64,000 bases of DNA from Rhodococcus sp. 14-1411-2a (GCF_002259485.1 NZ_NPGA01000022.1:107578-171577); one strand, 5' to 3'; shown: positions 50,146 through 58,250, counted from the stretch's first letter. Numbers and translations are program-made. Notes: a model not told the origin generated them from the sequence alone.

Positions 50146-50499
50146 TCAGGCGAAGGCGTCGAGGTCCAACGCGATTTCGACGCCATCTTTCTCCACAACG
50201 ATCTTCGGGTGCACAGCACCGGTCGCAGCGAGGTACTGCCGCAACGTCGAGAGCAACAGATCGTCGCGGCCCTCGATCCGCGACACCGCACCCTGATTGG
50301 TCCCGAGCAACGCAGCCATCTGAACCTGCGTGAGGTTGCCGGCCTTACGAATGTCCGCCAACCCCTCGGCGTACACCCGGTTCATCGTCTCCCGCTCGGC
50401 CGCGAACTCACGCACCGTCTCCGCAATCGCAGGCTTGGTACGCAACTGCTCGATCCGGTCGTTCGCACGCCGGAACGACTTCTTCTCGCTCTCGCTCAT
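50146..50499 (-). CDS. XRE-family antitoxin (HigA-like)
   Basis: 117 residues from ATG 50499. A helical N-terminus (RRANDRIEQLRTKPAIAETV) precedes a Cro/C1-type HTH: IRKAGNLTQVQMAALLGTNQ then AVSRIEGRDDLLLSTLRQYL. A short C-terminal beta part follows (PKIVVEKDGVEIALDLD). The gene overlaps the upstream toxin by ATGA, with the toxin first, the usual HigBA order. It should neutralise the toxin and repress the operon. Confidence 0.82.
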   Translation of the reverse strand: MSESEKKSFRRANDRIEQLRTKPAIAETVREFAAERETMNRVYAEGLADIRKAGNLTQVQMAALLGTNQGAVSRIEGRDDLLLSTLRQYLAATGAVHPKIVVEKDGVEIALDLDAFA

Positions 50500-50897
50500 C
50501 ACTGCTCCCCTTCTGTCTCGCGCAACCAACGCTCGATCGCGACATCGGCCCTCGCGCCGACACCGTCGTAGAACACATCACCCATCCGCGCCTTGTCGGC
50601 CGCGAACAACGCCACCACCACCGAGCTACTGCCGGGCGGGAACCAACAGATCAACCTGAGCGCGATCTGCGCATCGAACGGATGCGCCGTCCGCCACACC
50701 GGAAACTTCTTCGACTGCCGCACCCGCTTGAGGTCCGGCCGATCCTCCACCGGAACGCCGTCGAGCTCACGCAACTGCACCAATGCATCGGTCACCCGAG
50801 CGAGGACCCGCACCGACGCAGCATCCCCGGCGTCGGCCTTCGCCTCCACTCGATCGAGCCAGTCGAAGAACTCTTCCGGTGCATCAACATCCACCAC
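50499..50897 (-). CDS. RelE/HigB-like toxin
   Basis: 132 residues from GTG 50897. VVDVDAPEEFFDWLDRVEAK, VTDALVQLRELDGVPVEDRP, KRVRQSKKFPVWRTAHPFD and IALRLICWFPPGSSSVVVAL fit the HigB/RelE-type mRNA interferase fold (phage Gp49-like group). The conserved basic and aromatic residues are in the expected region. Function: ribosome-dependent mRNA cleavage when the antitoxin is lost, stabilising the plasmid. A second GTG follows immediately at 50894. Direct repeats upstream are probably the operator. Confidence 0.78.
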   Translation of the reverse strand: MVDVDAPEEFFDWLDRVEAKADAGDAASVRVLARVTDALVQLRELDGVPVEDRPDLKRVRQSKKFPVWRTAHPFDAQIALRLICWFPPGSSSVVVALFAADKARMGDVFYDGVGARADVAIERWLRETEGEQ

Positions 50898-50902
50898 CCG
50901 AG

Positions 50903-50935
50903 TATACCGCGCACGGCATATACCGCGCAAGGTAT
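50903..50935 (-). promoter_or_regulatory. Toxin-antitoxin operator with direct repeats
   Basis: TATACCGCGCA occurs at 50903-50913 and again at 50919-50929, 16 bases apart, ending in GGTATA, which also pairs with the outer TATACC. It lies five bases upstream of the toxin start. Placement and symmetry fit an autoregulatory site of the HTH antitoxin overlapping the promoter. Confidence 0.65.
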
Positions 50936-51086
50936 AGCGCCGTCTGTGGCGTGCATCTGTCGGGCCGATTCGATAACGTTGCCCTCGGATATCGGACGGC
51001 GTGTGGGCCGCCCGAGACCGCGTTGTCACTCAGCGCTGCGCCACTCTCTCGCGCGCGCTGCACGCCGTCTCCGAAAGGTCCCGCAC

Positions 51087-51506
51087 ATGTCGCTCACCCC
51101 TCTCGATCCCAACACTGTTCGCGCCGCTGCACAGGCTGCTCTCGATGCCCGTCTCGGTTTGATCGACGCGATTGTCCAAGCGCAGAACGAGCGAGCCGTC
51201 GCCGCCGCGAAGGTCGCCGAAGCGCAAGCCGCCGAACGCACCGCTGCCGCGACTGAGCTTGCCGCGATCAAAGCCGCGCTCGACGGCGGCTGGTCCGCCC
51301 CCGAGCTCCGCAAGGCCGGACTGAAAGTCCCCACCTCCGCCGTCGCCGGCAAGAAGACCGCCACCACTGCGGCTACCAAGACGTCGCCTCGGCCCCCGCG
51401 GCTGCAGCCGTCGTCACCGGCGAAGCTCGAGCCCGACGCTGCCGAGTCGACCGGTACGGACGCCGAGCAGAACTCGCCGGGTGAGAGCTACCCGAACGCG
51501 AGCTGA
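51087..51506 (+). CDS. Ala-rich helical hypothetical protein
   Basis: 139 residues from ATG 51087, with GAAAGG upstream. A long helix rich in Ala and Glu (ALDARLGLIDAIVQAQNERA, then AKVAEAQAAERTAAATELAA), a short motif WSAPELRKAGLKVP, and a low-complexity Lys/Thr/Pro tail. The WSAPELRKAG segment could be a DNA- or protein-docking helix. First of five plus-strand genes that run close together; function unknown. Confidence 0.6.
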   Translation: MSLTPLDPNTVRAAAQAALDARLGLIDAIVQAQNERAVAAAKVAEAQAAERTAAATELAAIKAALDGGWSAPELRKAGLKVPTSAVAGKKTATTAATKTSPRPPRLQPSSPAKLEPDAAESTGTDAEQNSPGESYPNAS

Positions 51507-51509
51507 CCG

Positions 51510-51692
51510 ATGACGTACCTGGTCGGCTCTACCTGGGTTCTGGTGTTCGTCGGTGTCATCGCAGCAGGAGCAGCCGGGCTACGACTGGCTCTCGCCGATA
51601 GCTGCGAGCCGATGGATCGAACCACCACCGCCCTGTCTGCGGCCGCTGCGGTGTGCGGACTCGCTGCACCCGCGCTCGTCGCCCTCGCATAA
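51510..51692 (+). CDS. Small two-pass membrane protein
   Basis: 60 residues, three bases after the previous stop. Two hydrophobic segments (WVLVFVGVIAAGAAGLRLAL and ALSAAAAVCGLAAPALVAL) with a short polar turn CEPMDRT between them. Unknown function. Confidence 0.6.
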   Translation: MTYLVGSTWVLVFVGVIAAGAAGLRLALADSCEPMDRTTTALSAAAAVCGLAAPALVALA

Positions 51693-51729
51693 CCGCTTCC
51701 TTGCCCGGACCTCTCGAAGGCAGACCTTC

Positions 51730-52542
51730 ATGGACACCACCGATCCCCACTCACTCCAGCCGGCCGCAGAGTCCCCCTCAGCCGCGCCCTCGACTCGTAC
51801 GCTGATCGAGGTCGAGATCTCGACTCTCGACCAGCACGGCGATCCCGGGTTCGTACACACCCGCGGGCACTTCCATTCCCCCTCCACGGCGGCACGGTTC
51901 GCGGTGAGCCAAGCCGAAACCGTCGCGGACCTCCACCAGGTCGATACCGTCGCCGCGACGTTCACCCAGACCGTCGACGACTCGCTCTGCCTCATCGGGA
52001 CCCCCGGCGAGATTGCGTGTGCTCTGGCGTCGATGCCGGCCTACGCAGCGGGTGTCCGCTCGGCGGAACTGCCGCCACCGGGCTACGTCACCACCGCAAT
52101 CAAGGTCTGGACCGCCACACCGATCGAGCCGCTTCCCGGCGTCGACCCGGCCGACCTGATCGACGTCACCGTCCGCTCGACCCGGCCCGATCCGTTGCCG
52201 GACTCGAACACGGTGGCCGGCGACTTCCCCGCCCACTCGGCGCACATCTTCGCCGGCGCTCTCGCCCGCGAGATCACGATGCGCAGCGGTGGCCACAGCG
52301 ACGCGACCGTGAAGACAGTGCCCGGGCAACGCAGGCTCGTCGTCGAACACCCGGTGGAGGTCGACGACGCCGATGCCGCCGCTGTCGCCCGCTACACCAG
52401 GATCACGCAACTGCGGGCGAACATCGCGGCCCTCGATCCGGTGGCTGACGCCGAATGCGCAGTCGGCCTCACTGCCGAGCTGCATGTCCTGGAAAGCCAT
52501 ACCCGCCGGTCGTTCGACGACGAATCGGGCGCAGTGGCGTGA
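51730..52542 (+). CDS. Hypothetical plasmid protein
   Basis: 270 residues from ATG 51730 (CGAAGGCAG upstream). Soluble, acidic, with no signal peptide. Landmarks are TLIEVEISTLDQHGDPGFVH, FTQTVDDSLCLIGTPGEIAC and ALAREITMRSGGHSDATVKT. The minus-strand 284-residue protein at 53370-54224 shows a similar Thr/Ser-rich start and Ala-rich pattern (ALTVQVCSASETSY), but I cannot show relationship. The stop overlaps the next start (GTGA). Confidence 0.62.
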   Translation: MDTTDPHSLQPAAESPSAAPSTRTLIEVEISTLDQHGDPGFVHTRGHFHSPSTAARFAVSQAETVADLHQVDTVAATFTQTVDDSLCLIGTPGEIACALASMPAYAAGVRSAELPPPGYVTTAIKVWTATPIEPLPGVDPADLIDVTVRSTRPDPLPDSNTVAGDFPAHSAHIFAGALAREITMRSGGHSDATVKTVPGQRRLVVEHPVEVDDADAAAVARYTRITQLRANIAALDPVADAECAVGLTAELHVLESHTRRSFDDESGAVA

Positions 52543-52958
52543 TCGATATCCAGTGGCACCTCAGCCTGGTCGGGCACCGAACCGCCGCCGAGATCCCCGG
52601 TGTGATCGAGCGCCTGCAGGCGTGCGGGATCACCTCGGAGATCCTCGACAAGGTTCTCAGCGCCCCGGACTCGCTGCTGTACGCCCCCGAACGCGACGGC
52701 GAGGACTGGGCGCACGATTACGGCGGACCTACCGGTGCGGCACTGCTCACCGCCGAACTGCTCGCCTACCTGTCCCATCAGCACCGCCTCGCTGCCCTGA
52801 TCCATCGCGATCTGATCACCGGGTTGGTGGCCACCCACCCCATAGACACCGTCGCCGGACATCTCGGGATCGCCGAAGCCGCGGTGGCCCTACTGTCTCT
52901 CGTCCCTCCCACCTCGCCGCCCACCGGCGACGCACCGACCGAAGGACCCACACCATGA
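52539..52958 (+). CDS. Hypothetical plasmid protein
   Basis: 139 residues from GTG 52539. IDIQWHLSLVGHRTAAEIPG, LYAPERDGEDWAHDYGGPTG, then LIHRDLITGLVATHPIDTVA and an HTH-like AGHLGIAEAAVALLSL. No family recognised. Translationally coupled to both neighbours (GTGA before, ATGA after). Confidence 0.62.
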   Translation: MIDIQWHLSLVGHRTAAEIPGVIERLQACGITSEILDKVLSAPDSLLYAPERDGEDWAHDYGGPTGAALLTAELLAYLSHQHRLAALIHRDLITGLVATHPIDTVAGHLGIAEAAVALLSLVPPTSPPTGDAPTEGPTP

Positions 52959-53284
52959 GCACACCCGACTCCCCCGCCCTGTCCGACCTGGGCAGCATCG
53001 AACTCGCGATCCTCGCCGAACTGCGCTCACCGGAAGCGGTGGCCGCGTTCGAGATGCTGCACGCCGCCGTTCCGGTGGAGACCGGGTCGCGGTTCGCCGA
53101 GCTGCTGGCGATCATCAACGACATCTCGGGCCCGAACTTTTCCGTCGAGGCATCGTTGAACCTGCTCGACGCGGTGCAGGACTCGGGCGACCTCGCGTTG
53201 GTCGTCGCGGCCGCGCCCACGCTCGACGATCCGATCACCGCGCTCGCGCTCGCTCAGCTGTTGCGCACCATCCGCCAGGACTGA
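52955..53284 (+). CDS. Hypothetical plasmid protein
   Basis: 109 residues from ATG 52955. All-helical and acidic (GSIELAILAELRSPEAVAAF, RFAELLAIINDISGPNFSVE, LALAQLLRTIRQD). Unknown family. Last gene of the plus-strand group; a strong bidirectional terminator follows. Confidence 0.62.
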   Translation: MSTPDSPALSDLGSIELAILAELRSPEAVAAFEMLHAAVPVETGSRFAELLAIINDISGPNFSVEASLNLLDAVQDSGDLALVVAAAPTLDDPITALALAQLLRTIRQD

Positions 53285-53316
53285 CCTACGCCACCTGCAT
53301 CGGTCCGCGAGACATC

Positions 53317-53353
53317 AGAAAGCCCCGACCACGCATGATGGTCGGGGCTTTCT
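53317..53353. terminator. Bidirectional intrinsic terminator
   Basis: Perfect 15-base arms AGAAAGCCCCGACCA and TGGTCGGGGCTTTCT around CGCATGA, between convergent genes. The A-tract on the left and T-tract on the right are inside the stem, so it works for both strands. Confidence 0.85.
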
Positions 53354-53369
53354 GCTGTTCGGCGGGTAA

Positions 53370-54224
53370 CTAGTGCTGGGGCCAGCCGCGGACGAGCTTG
53401 TCGGTGCTCGCGTGCACGGCGTTGAAGGCGTCGACGAGGTATGTCAGCCACGAGGTGGCGGTCTCCGGGTTTGGGACCAGTGTGGAGGGGACGGCGTTCT
53501 GTTCCTCGTCGGAGAGTTCGTTGAAGTCGGCGGGGTAGTCGGTGGTGTCGCCGTCGACGATGTTCGGTGCGCCGTCGATTTCGTAGGTGATCACGAATTG
53601 GAGCTCGTGCCGGTTCGGGGCGGTGAACTCGGCCGACAGTGCGAGCTCGCCCCATAGTCGCCGGTCGTAGGTGACGGCCCCGGAGTTGATCGCGGCCTGC
53701 AGCAGCCAGTGCGGTGTCCACAGTGCTTGTGGGGTACCGGGTTCGGGCCACTCGAAGTCGTCGTCGAGCACGTCGGCTTTGGCGAGGTCGAGGGTGAGTA
53801 GCGGGGCGGCCGGCGCGCGGGTTCCGTCGGCGGTGGGTGCGGTCATGGCCGGTGCCTCCAGGGTGTCGGTGTGGGTGTGGGTGACGATGAGGACACCGAG
53901 GTCGGTGCCGATGTTCGCACTGTCCCCGAGAGCGTCGAGCAGTCGTTCGGCCAGGGTTGCGGCGTCAGCGGCGCGGTAGGTGCCCAGGGTGCTCCACGTC
54001 GCGGCGTCGTACGAGGTTTCCGATGCCGAGCACACCTGCACAGTCAGTGCGCCGCTACCGGTCGGGACGCGCTCGAGGTCGCCGGACGCGTCGACGACAG
54101 CAGCGATCTGCTCGCGGACGTGCACGGGCAGACCCGCATCGACAGCGGCACCGGTCGTCGGTGCGGTCGTGCGGTCCGGCGCGTCGTGTGGCGGCCGTCC
54201 GGCATGCTCACCTGTCTCTGTCAC
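53370..54224 (-). CDS. Hypothetical plasmid protein
   Basis: 284 residues from GTG 54224, with GAGGAC just upstream. The N-terminus is Thr/Pro-rich. LPVHVREQIAAVVDASGDLE, a Thr-His-rich VLIVTHTHTDTLEAP, then a C-terminal region with DDFEWPEPGTPQALWTPHWL, YDRRLWGELALSAEFTAPNR and FQ-VITYEIDGAPN. Trp residues are frequent. No family recognised. It is the last gene of a minus-strand block that starts at nrdH. Confidence 0.62.
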   Translation of the reverse strand: MTETGEHAGRPPHDAPDRTTAPTTGAAVDAGLPVHVREQIAAVVDASGDLERVPTGSGALTVQVCSASETSYDAATWSTLGTYRAADAATLAERLLDALGDSANIGTDLGVLIVTHTHTDTLEAPAMTAPTADGTRAPAAPLLTLDLAKADVLDDDFEWPEPGTPQALWTPHWLLQAAINSGAVTYDRRLWGELALSAEFTAPNRHELQFVITYEIDGAPNIVDGDTTDYPADFNELSDEEQNAVPSTLVPNPETATSWLTYLVDAFNAVHASTDKLVRGWPQH

Positions 54225-54310
54225 TGTCCTCGTCTTTCGATTGTGGCCCGCAGTGCACCGTAGTGCCCTGGGCGTCGTCGACGCGCTCACCGGTGTCCCT
54301 GCGGGTTTGT

Positions 54311-54907
54311 TCAGGAGGTCGGTGGTTGCCGAAAGCTGTTGAGCCGGTTGAATGCTGCACGCTGCCGGGTGCCTAGTTCGACCATGTAGTCGAACAGATC
54401 AGCTTCGGGTGCCTCTTCGGCGGCCTGGGTCAGTCGTTGGCCGGCGACATGGAAGCTACGGCGGTAGGACTGGGACAGGACGTTGTCGGCGTAGTGCACG
54501 GCGGCGACGGAGTGCGCGCCGGCGGTGACGATGCCCATGAGGCGTTTGCGTAGCGGAGCGTCTTTGGCTCCGTCGGCTCCGGATCGGATGAGTGCGCCGG
54601 TGACGGAGGCGAAGTCGTGGGGTTGGCCGGCGGCGATGAGGTCGACGATGTGGCCGTACATGCGTGCGTGCGCGGGATCCTCGAAGTCCGCCGTGGTGAG
54701 CGTGCTGGTGATCCGTTCGATGTCGGTTCCGTTGGCGCTCTGGTTACGGACGTCCATCAGTGCGCACAGGAGCATCGCTTCGGGGTCGGTGGCCGGGTCG
54801 TAGCCGGGTTCGACCGCTGTGTCGAGGTCCTCGACGGGTGCGAGGTCCGCGCGTGCCTGCGCTGCCGGGTCGTCGCCGGGTGTGGGGACTGCGCGTAGTG
54901 CGTTCAT
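54311..54907 (-). CDS. Stand-alone DnaB-like helicase N-terminal domain protein
   Basis: 198 residues. PGYDPATDPEAMLLCALMDV, then DFEDPAHARMYGHIVDLIAA, GALIRSGADGAKDAPLRKRL and HSVAAVHYADNVLSQSYRRS match the N-terminal dimerisation and primase-contact domain of DnaB helicases, including the AxxYAxxVxexYxRR end. The RecA-like motor domain is absent: the chain ends 40 residues later. It may act as a helicase or primase modulator for plasmid replication. The start is ATG 54907 and two tiny frames precede it. Confidence 0.78.
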   Translation of the reverse strand: MNALRAVPTPGDDPAAQARADLAPVEDLDTAVEPGYDPATDPEAMLLCALMDVRNQSANGTDIERITSTLTTADFEDPAHARMYGHIVDLIAAGQPHDFASVTGALIRSGADGAKDAPLRKRLMGIVTAGAHSVAAVHYADNVLSQSYRRSFHVAGQRLTQAAEEAPEADLFDYMVELGTRQRAAFNRLNSFRQPPTS

Positions 54908-54938
54908 CGTCGGGCCTCGCGTTCGTGTCGGTGTCGGG

Positions 54939-54998
54939 TCAGAAGTCGTCGTGAACGGGTGCGGGATTGCTGGCGGCCGCGCCTTCGGGGGTGGTCAC
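54939..54998 (-). CDS. 19-residue coupled peptide (candidate)
   Basis: A GTG at 54998 overlaps the stop of the preceding 43-residue gene (GTGA) and opens 19 codons, MTTPEGAAASNPAPVHDDF. The evidence is only the exact overlap and codon pattern. It could be a translation-coupling peptide or chance. Confidence 0.35.
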   Translation of the reverse strand: MTTPEGAAASNPAPVHDDF

Positions 54999-55126
54999 GA
55001 TGCGACTTGCTCGGGGTCGCCGTACGGGGTGTCGTTCTGTTCGGTGTCGCGCTCTGCTGCGAGTTCGGCATCGATCTGGCGGTCGATGTAGTCGGCGTCG
55101 GGGATGTAGGCGGGGACGAGGTGCAT
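54995..55126 (-). CDS. 43-residue acidic protein
   Basis: ATG 55126 with GGAGAACC upstream. MHLVPAYIPDADYIDRQIDA, then AELAAERDTEQNDTPYGDPE and a short end. Codon use is strongly GC-biased at third positions, as in real genes here. Located 28 bases after the nrdH-like stop on the same strand. Function unknown. Confidence 0.55.
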   Translation of the reverse strand: MHLVPAYIPDADYIDRQIDAELAAERDTEQNDTPYGDPEQVAS

Positions 55127-55153
55127 GGTGGTTCTCCTGTGTCGGTGGGGGTG

Positions 55154-55396
55154 TCAGGCTGCGAGTGCGTCGAGTCGGCCGATTCGGAAACCGGACCAGT
55201 CTTCGCGGTCACCGTCGCTTCGGTCGACGACCACGACGGGTGCTTGGAGGTAGCCGAGCTCGGAGGTGACGAAGTGGCGGGCGGTGTCGTCTTCGGTGAT
55301 GTCGACGATTCGGTATTGGAGACCGTGCTTGTCGAGCCGTCGTTTCGTTGCATCGCATTGGTCGCAATTCGGTTTTGTGTACACGGTGATGGACAT
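55154..55396 (-). CDS. nrdH: NrdH-type glutaredoxin-like protein
   Basis: 80 residues. MSITVYTKPNCDQCDATKRR has the redox CxxC pair at residues 11 and 14, and LGYLQAPVVVV gives the cis-proline loop. WSGFRIGRLDAL matches the NrdH C-terminal WSGFRPD-type sequence. NrdH reduces class Ib ribonucleotide reductase; no nrdEF genes are in the window, so it would serve a host or phage-type reductase or another thiol role. The ribosome site GGAGG is at good spacing. Confidence 0.85.
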   Translation of the reverse strand: MSITVYTKPNCDQCDATKRRLDKHGLQYRIVDITEDDTARHFVTSELGYLQAPVVVVDRSDGDREDWSGFRIGRLDALAA

Positions 55397-55876
55397 GGTT
55401 GCCTCCTTCTCGGAATTGTTCTATTGGCTTCTATTCTACGTCACAAATAGCTTTTGCACCAGGCGTAAATACTTTCCTTTATGTTGCGCTATAACGGTTT
55501 TCGGTGTTTTGTACTTACTCAGCACTGTGCCCGACGGGCCCCTCGAAAACGGGTGTGGATACGTGTATCGGGCTGCCTTTATTGCGTTCTTTTCGCTTCC
55601 GGGTGGCGCGGAGAAGAGACGGCGGCGCACGGCGTCGACGGTCAATGCCTGGCCTGTGCGAGTGTTCGCCGGGGAGCGCAGCGAGTGCGGGTCGGGCGAA
55701 CAGTCGTGCTGGGCCCTGTGGGCCGAAGCGTGAGTGGAGTCAGGGGTTGATCCGGGAGAGGGCGGGTGATGCATTCTCGTTGCGCAGTCAGACGGATCGA
55801 AAAGAACCTCTCCCTCTCGGTGTCGCTGCACTCGTAGCGGTGGCTGTGTTCGTGCTGGTCGGTAGGGTGCTGCGGT
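55397..55876. other. 480-base intergenic region, AT-rich near nrdH
   Basis: The first 130 bases are AT-rich and should hold the promoter of the nrdH block. The rest is GC-rich with overlapping chance frames. A 12-base string CTACGTCACAAA at about 55436 recurs at about 57982, also upstream of gene blocks. Confidence 0.45.
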
Positions 55877-56047
55877 ATGGAGCGCTCGCGGATCGAACAT
55901 GTCTTGTCCAAAGCTGTGGTGAACGCTGAGCCGCCGCCGTCGGAGCTGGCGCTCGATGCGATCGTCGCCGGTGTTCCGGTCGAGGACACTCGTCCACCCG
56001 CCGCCGACGTCGATATGGCGTGGCCGGCCGATCCGACGTCCCTCTGA
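55877..56047 (+). CDS. 56-residue hypothetical protein
   Basis: ATG 55877. MERSRIEHVLSKAVVNAEPP, then PSELALDAIVAGVPVEDTRP and a Pro/Asp end. It is divergent from nrdH and has a GTAGGGTG region upstream in place of a strong ribosome site. Real-looking codon use; function unknown. Confidence 0.45.
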   Translation: MERSRIEHVLSKAVVNAEPPPSELALDAIVAGVPVEDTRPPAADVDMAWPADPTSL

Positions 56048-56232
56048 GCGCTGTTCCGCTCTTTCTCTGCCACGCCTGACCTCACCGCCACCCGCCTGCT
56101 CTTCTGTCGTTGCTGCGGGTGGCGCGTTTGTCGGTGTGAGGGCTCGATGCCCGATGCACCGGCCCCGCGCCCGCGACCTGCGATTGCCGGGCGTGGCCAC
56201 CTCGAACCGGTGGCCACGCTCGGCGGCGGCTG

Positions 56233-57243
56233 TCAGGTGTAGCTCTGCACTGTGCCGATGTGGGCGGCGATGTAGTCGGGGGTGATGACTGCGCCGATCC
56301 CCTTGACCTCTTCCGGTGGCATTCCGGCGTTGAGGACGCGGAGGAGAATTCCCGTCAGGCTCGGCAGCGGGACGTTGGCTCGTTCGGCGGTGCGTTCGGC
56401 GGCCTGTAGTGCTGCGTGAGCTGCTGCGCCGTCGCCTGTGCAGTACACGAAGTAGGCGGCGATGGTGAGGGCGTTCGCGCGGGCGGTGCCGCGTAGCGGG
56501 GCAGCGATGCGGGTGAACGCGTCGGCTGCGTCGGCGTCTCCGTGGATGGACATGGCCAGGAACGCGTCTCGGACTTCGAGGTGCCCGGTGGCCAGTGCCA
56601 GGCCGACGCGGGCGGTGAGGTCGGCGCTGGGTATTTCGCGGGCGTGGATGACGGCGGCGAGCTCGTCGAAGGTGACGGGCAGGAAGTCGGTACCCATCGT
56701 GGCGGCGGCGGCGAGGGCGAGGGATTCGGGAATCTCCGTGCTGGGGGCGTATCGGTCCTCGAGGTCGGCGCGTGATGCGGCGATGACGGCTCCGTCTGCG
56801 GTGCGGGCGGTCGCGAGTGCGGTGGTGGCGGGGTCGGGGATGGTGCCGTCGGTGAAGCGGTCGAGGTCGGTGAAGGTCGTTCCTGCGGTGAGACTGTAGG
56901 TGTGCAGGGCGCGGATGGTGCGGATTCCGGCGGCGGCGAGCGCGTCGCGGATGGCGTCGAGTCCGATCAGGGCTGCGCCTGCGTGGGTGGTGTCTGCGAT
57001 GGCGGCGAGGATGACGGCGGTGACGGGGGTGTCCTGCCGGGTGAGCGCGTCGGTGATGATGCCTGCGGCGGCTTCGGCCTGGTGGGCGTCGACGCGGGCG
57101 GTGGGCGCGACGAGGTGGGAGCCGTTGCCGTCGTCGGCCAGGGCGATGATGACGACGGAGTTGTCGGGGGTGAAACCGAGCAGGGCGGGGATGGCTGCGA
57201 GGGTGTCGGCGGCGGTGGTGAGGGACATGCGGTGTTGGGTCAT
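56233..57243 (-). CDS. DUF4192 protein
   Basis: 336 residues. TAADTLAAIPALLGFTPDNS followed by VVIIALADDGNGSHLVAP is the DUF4192 opening. RADLEDRYAPSTEIPESLAL and AYFVYCTGDGAAAHAALQAA are further family landmarks. DUF4192 proteins are widespread in actinobacteria, often on plasmids, with unknown function and no catalytic motif. First of a group of small genes on this strand. Confidence 0.85.
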   Translation of the reverse strand: MTQHRMSLTTAADTLAAIPALLGFTPDNSVVIIALADDGNGSHLVAPTARVDAHQAEAAAGIITDALTRQDTPVTAVILAAIADTTHAGAALIGLDAIRDALAAAGIRTIRALHTYSLTAGTTFTDLDRFTDGTIPDPATTALATARTADGAVIAASRADLEDRYAPSTEIPESLALAAAATMGTDFLPVTFDELAAVIHAREIPSADLTARVGLALATGHLEVRDAFLAMSIHGDADAADAFTRIAAPLRGTARANALTIAAYFVYCTGDGAAAHAALQAAERTAERANVPLPSLTGILLRVLNAGMPPEEVKGIGAVITPDYIAAHIGTVQSYT

Positions 57244-57294
57244 GGCGAAAGCCTTTCGAGAGTGTGTGCGGGATGGGTTGGGGTAGCGCGGTTT

Positions 57295-57435
57295 TCAGTG
57301 GCGGAGTTCGCGGCGTGCGGTGCGGCGGTCGCGCCGTGCACTGGCGCGTTTGACGGTGCGGCGAACTTTCCGGCTGCCGTGGCGGTGGACGATGATGTCG
57401 ATTTCGTCGGCGGTGGTGGGGTGTTGTGCTCGCAT
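57295..57435 (-). CDS. 46-residue very basic protein
   Basis: ATG 57435, with AGGGAAGGAC upstream. MRAQHPTTADEIDIIVHRHG, then SRKVRRTVKRASARRDRRTA. About a third of residues are Arg or Lys, so it probably binds nucleic acid. Located between the Cys-rich gene and the DUF4192 gene, in the same direction. Confidence 0.55.
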   Translation of the reverse strand: MRAQHPTTADEIDIIVHRHGSRKVRRTVKRASARRDRRTARRELRH

Positions 57436-57470
57436 GACGGTCCTTCCCTGTGGTTGGTTGCTGCTGGGTC

Positions 57471-57749
57471 TCACCGTGTGCGGGTGAGGTTGCGCAGGAA
57501 GCGGCGGATTCTTTCGGTGATGGACGGCGGGCCGGGGACGGTTACGTCGAACCAGTCGATGGTGTGCTCGTAGCAGGTGGGGCAGTCGTGGTCTTCGCAT
57601 GGCGAGCTGTCGGGAGCGCCGCGTGTGTCTTCGTTGATGCACGGGAGGTCGGGGATGGCACCTGCGGGGCAGTTGTAGTCGCGGCAGTCGCATAGCGCGC
57701 CTGCGTAGAGCCGGTTGTTCTTGATTGCTGCGTAGTAGTCCTCGTGCAT
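57471..57749 (-). CDS. Cys-rich small protein
   Basis: 92 residues with eight Cys: LCDCRDYNCPAG, PCINED, PCEDHDCPTC. The first and last clusters look like zinc ligands. The C-terminal half has FDVTVPGPPSITERIRRFLR. Probably a small zinc-binding protein of a type seen on actinobacterial plasmids; no exact family known to me. The ribosome site GGGAAGAGG is clear. Confidence 0.6.
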   Translation of the reverse strand: MHEDYYAAIKNNRLYAGALCDCRDYNCPAGAIPDLPCINEDTRGAPDSSPCEDHDCPTCYEHTIDWFDVTVPGPPSITERIRRFLRNLTRTR

Positions 57750-58250
57750 GACGGGCCTCTTCCCTCTCGACTGGTGGCCGGACCTGCTGCCCTGCCAATT
57801 TCTTTGTGCCGTGGTGGCTGGGGAGAGAAGTCAGCGCACGGGGCCGGAGTGTCAAGGGTCGGGCCGAAAAGTTTTCAGCCGGAGGCGTTTTGAAAAGTTT
57901 TCGGAGCCCTTGGGCCGGGAGCGCAGCGGACGCCGGCGGTTGATGCGGAGGTCACGGGTGATGAATGCTCGGAGAAGCCACCTACGTCACAAAGAAATTG
58001 ATTCTTTTCGCTCTTTTGAGTGCGGAGCGCTGCGGAGTTCGTTTCGGTGTAGCCCGTAGGGGTGCGTGTGGCCCGCCAAGGGCCTGCCTGTGTACGTGGC
58101 GGCTTCGGGTGGTGGGACGCGGAACGCCGCCGGAGCTGGCGCTCTACGGCGGCGCGGTAGTGGGGTACGGCTGGTTGGTGATTGTGCGGGAGCGACGGAG
58201 GGTGACGCCGCTCGGTGTCGCGGTAGCGCTGGTGTTGCAGTTTGTCGTGG
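57750..58250. other. 500-base intergenic region with a repeated palindrome
   Basis: No convincing gene. GAAAAGTTTTC occurs at 57866-57876 and 57892-57902, 26 bases apart, each followed by -GG or AG. A plus frame ending in a hydrophobic stretch near 58140-58260 overlaps the next gene's end and is doubtful. Confidence 0.5.
57866..57902. repeat. Two copies of GAAAAGTTTTC, 26 bases apart
   Basis: Each copy is a near-perfect palindrome of 11 bases in an otherwise GC-rich region. The separation is about two and a half helical turns. Likely a protein-binding operator pair controlling the minus-strand genes beginning at 57749. Confidence 0.5.
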
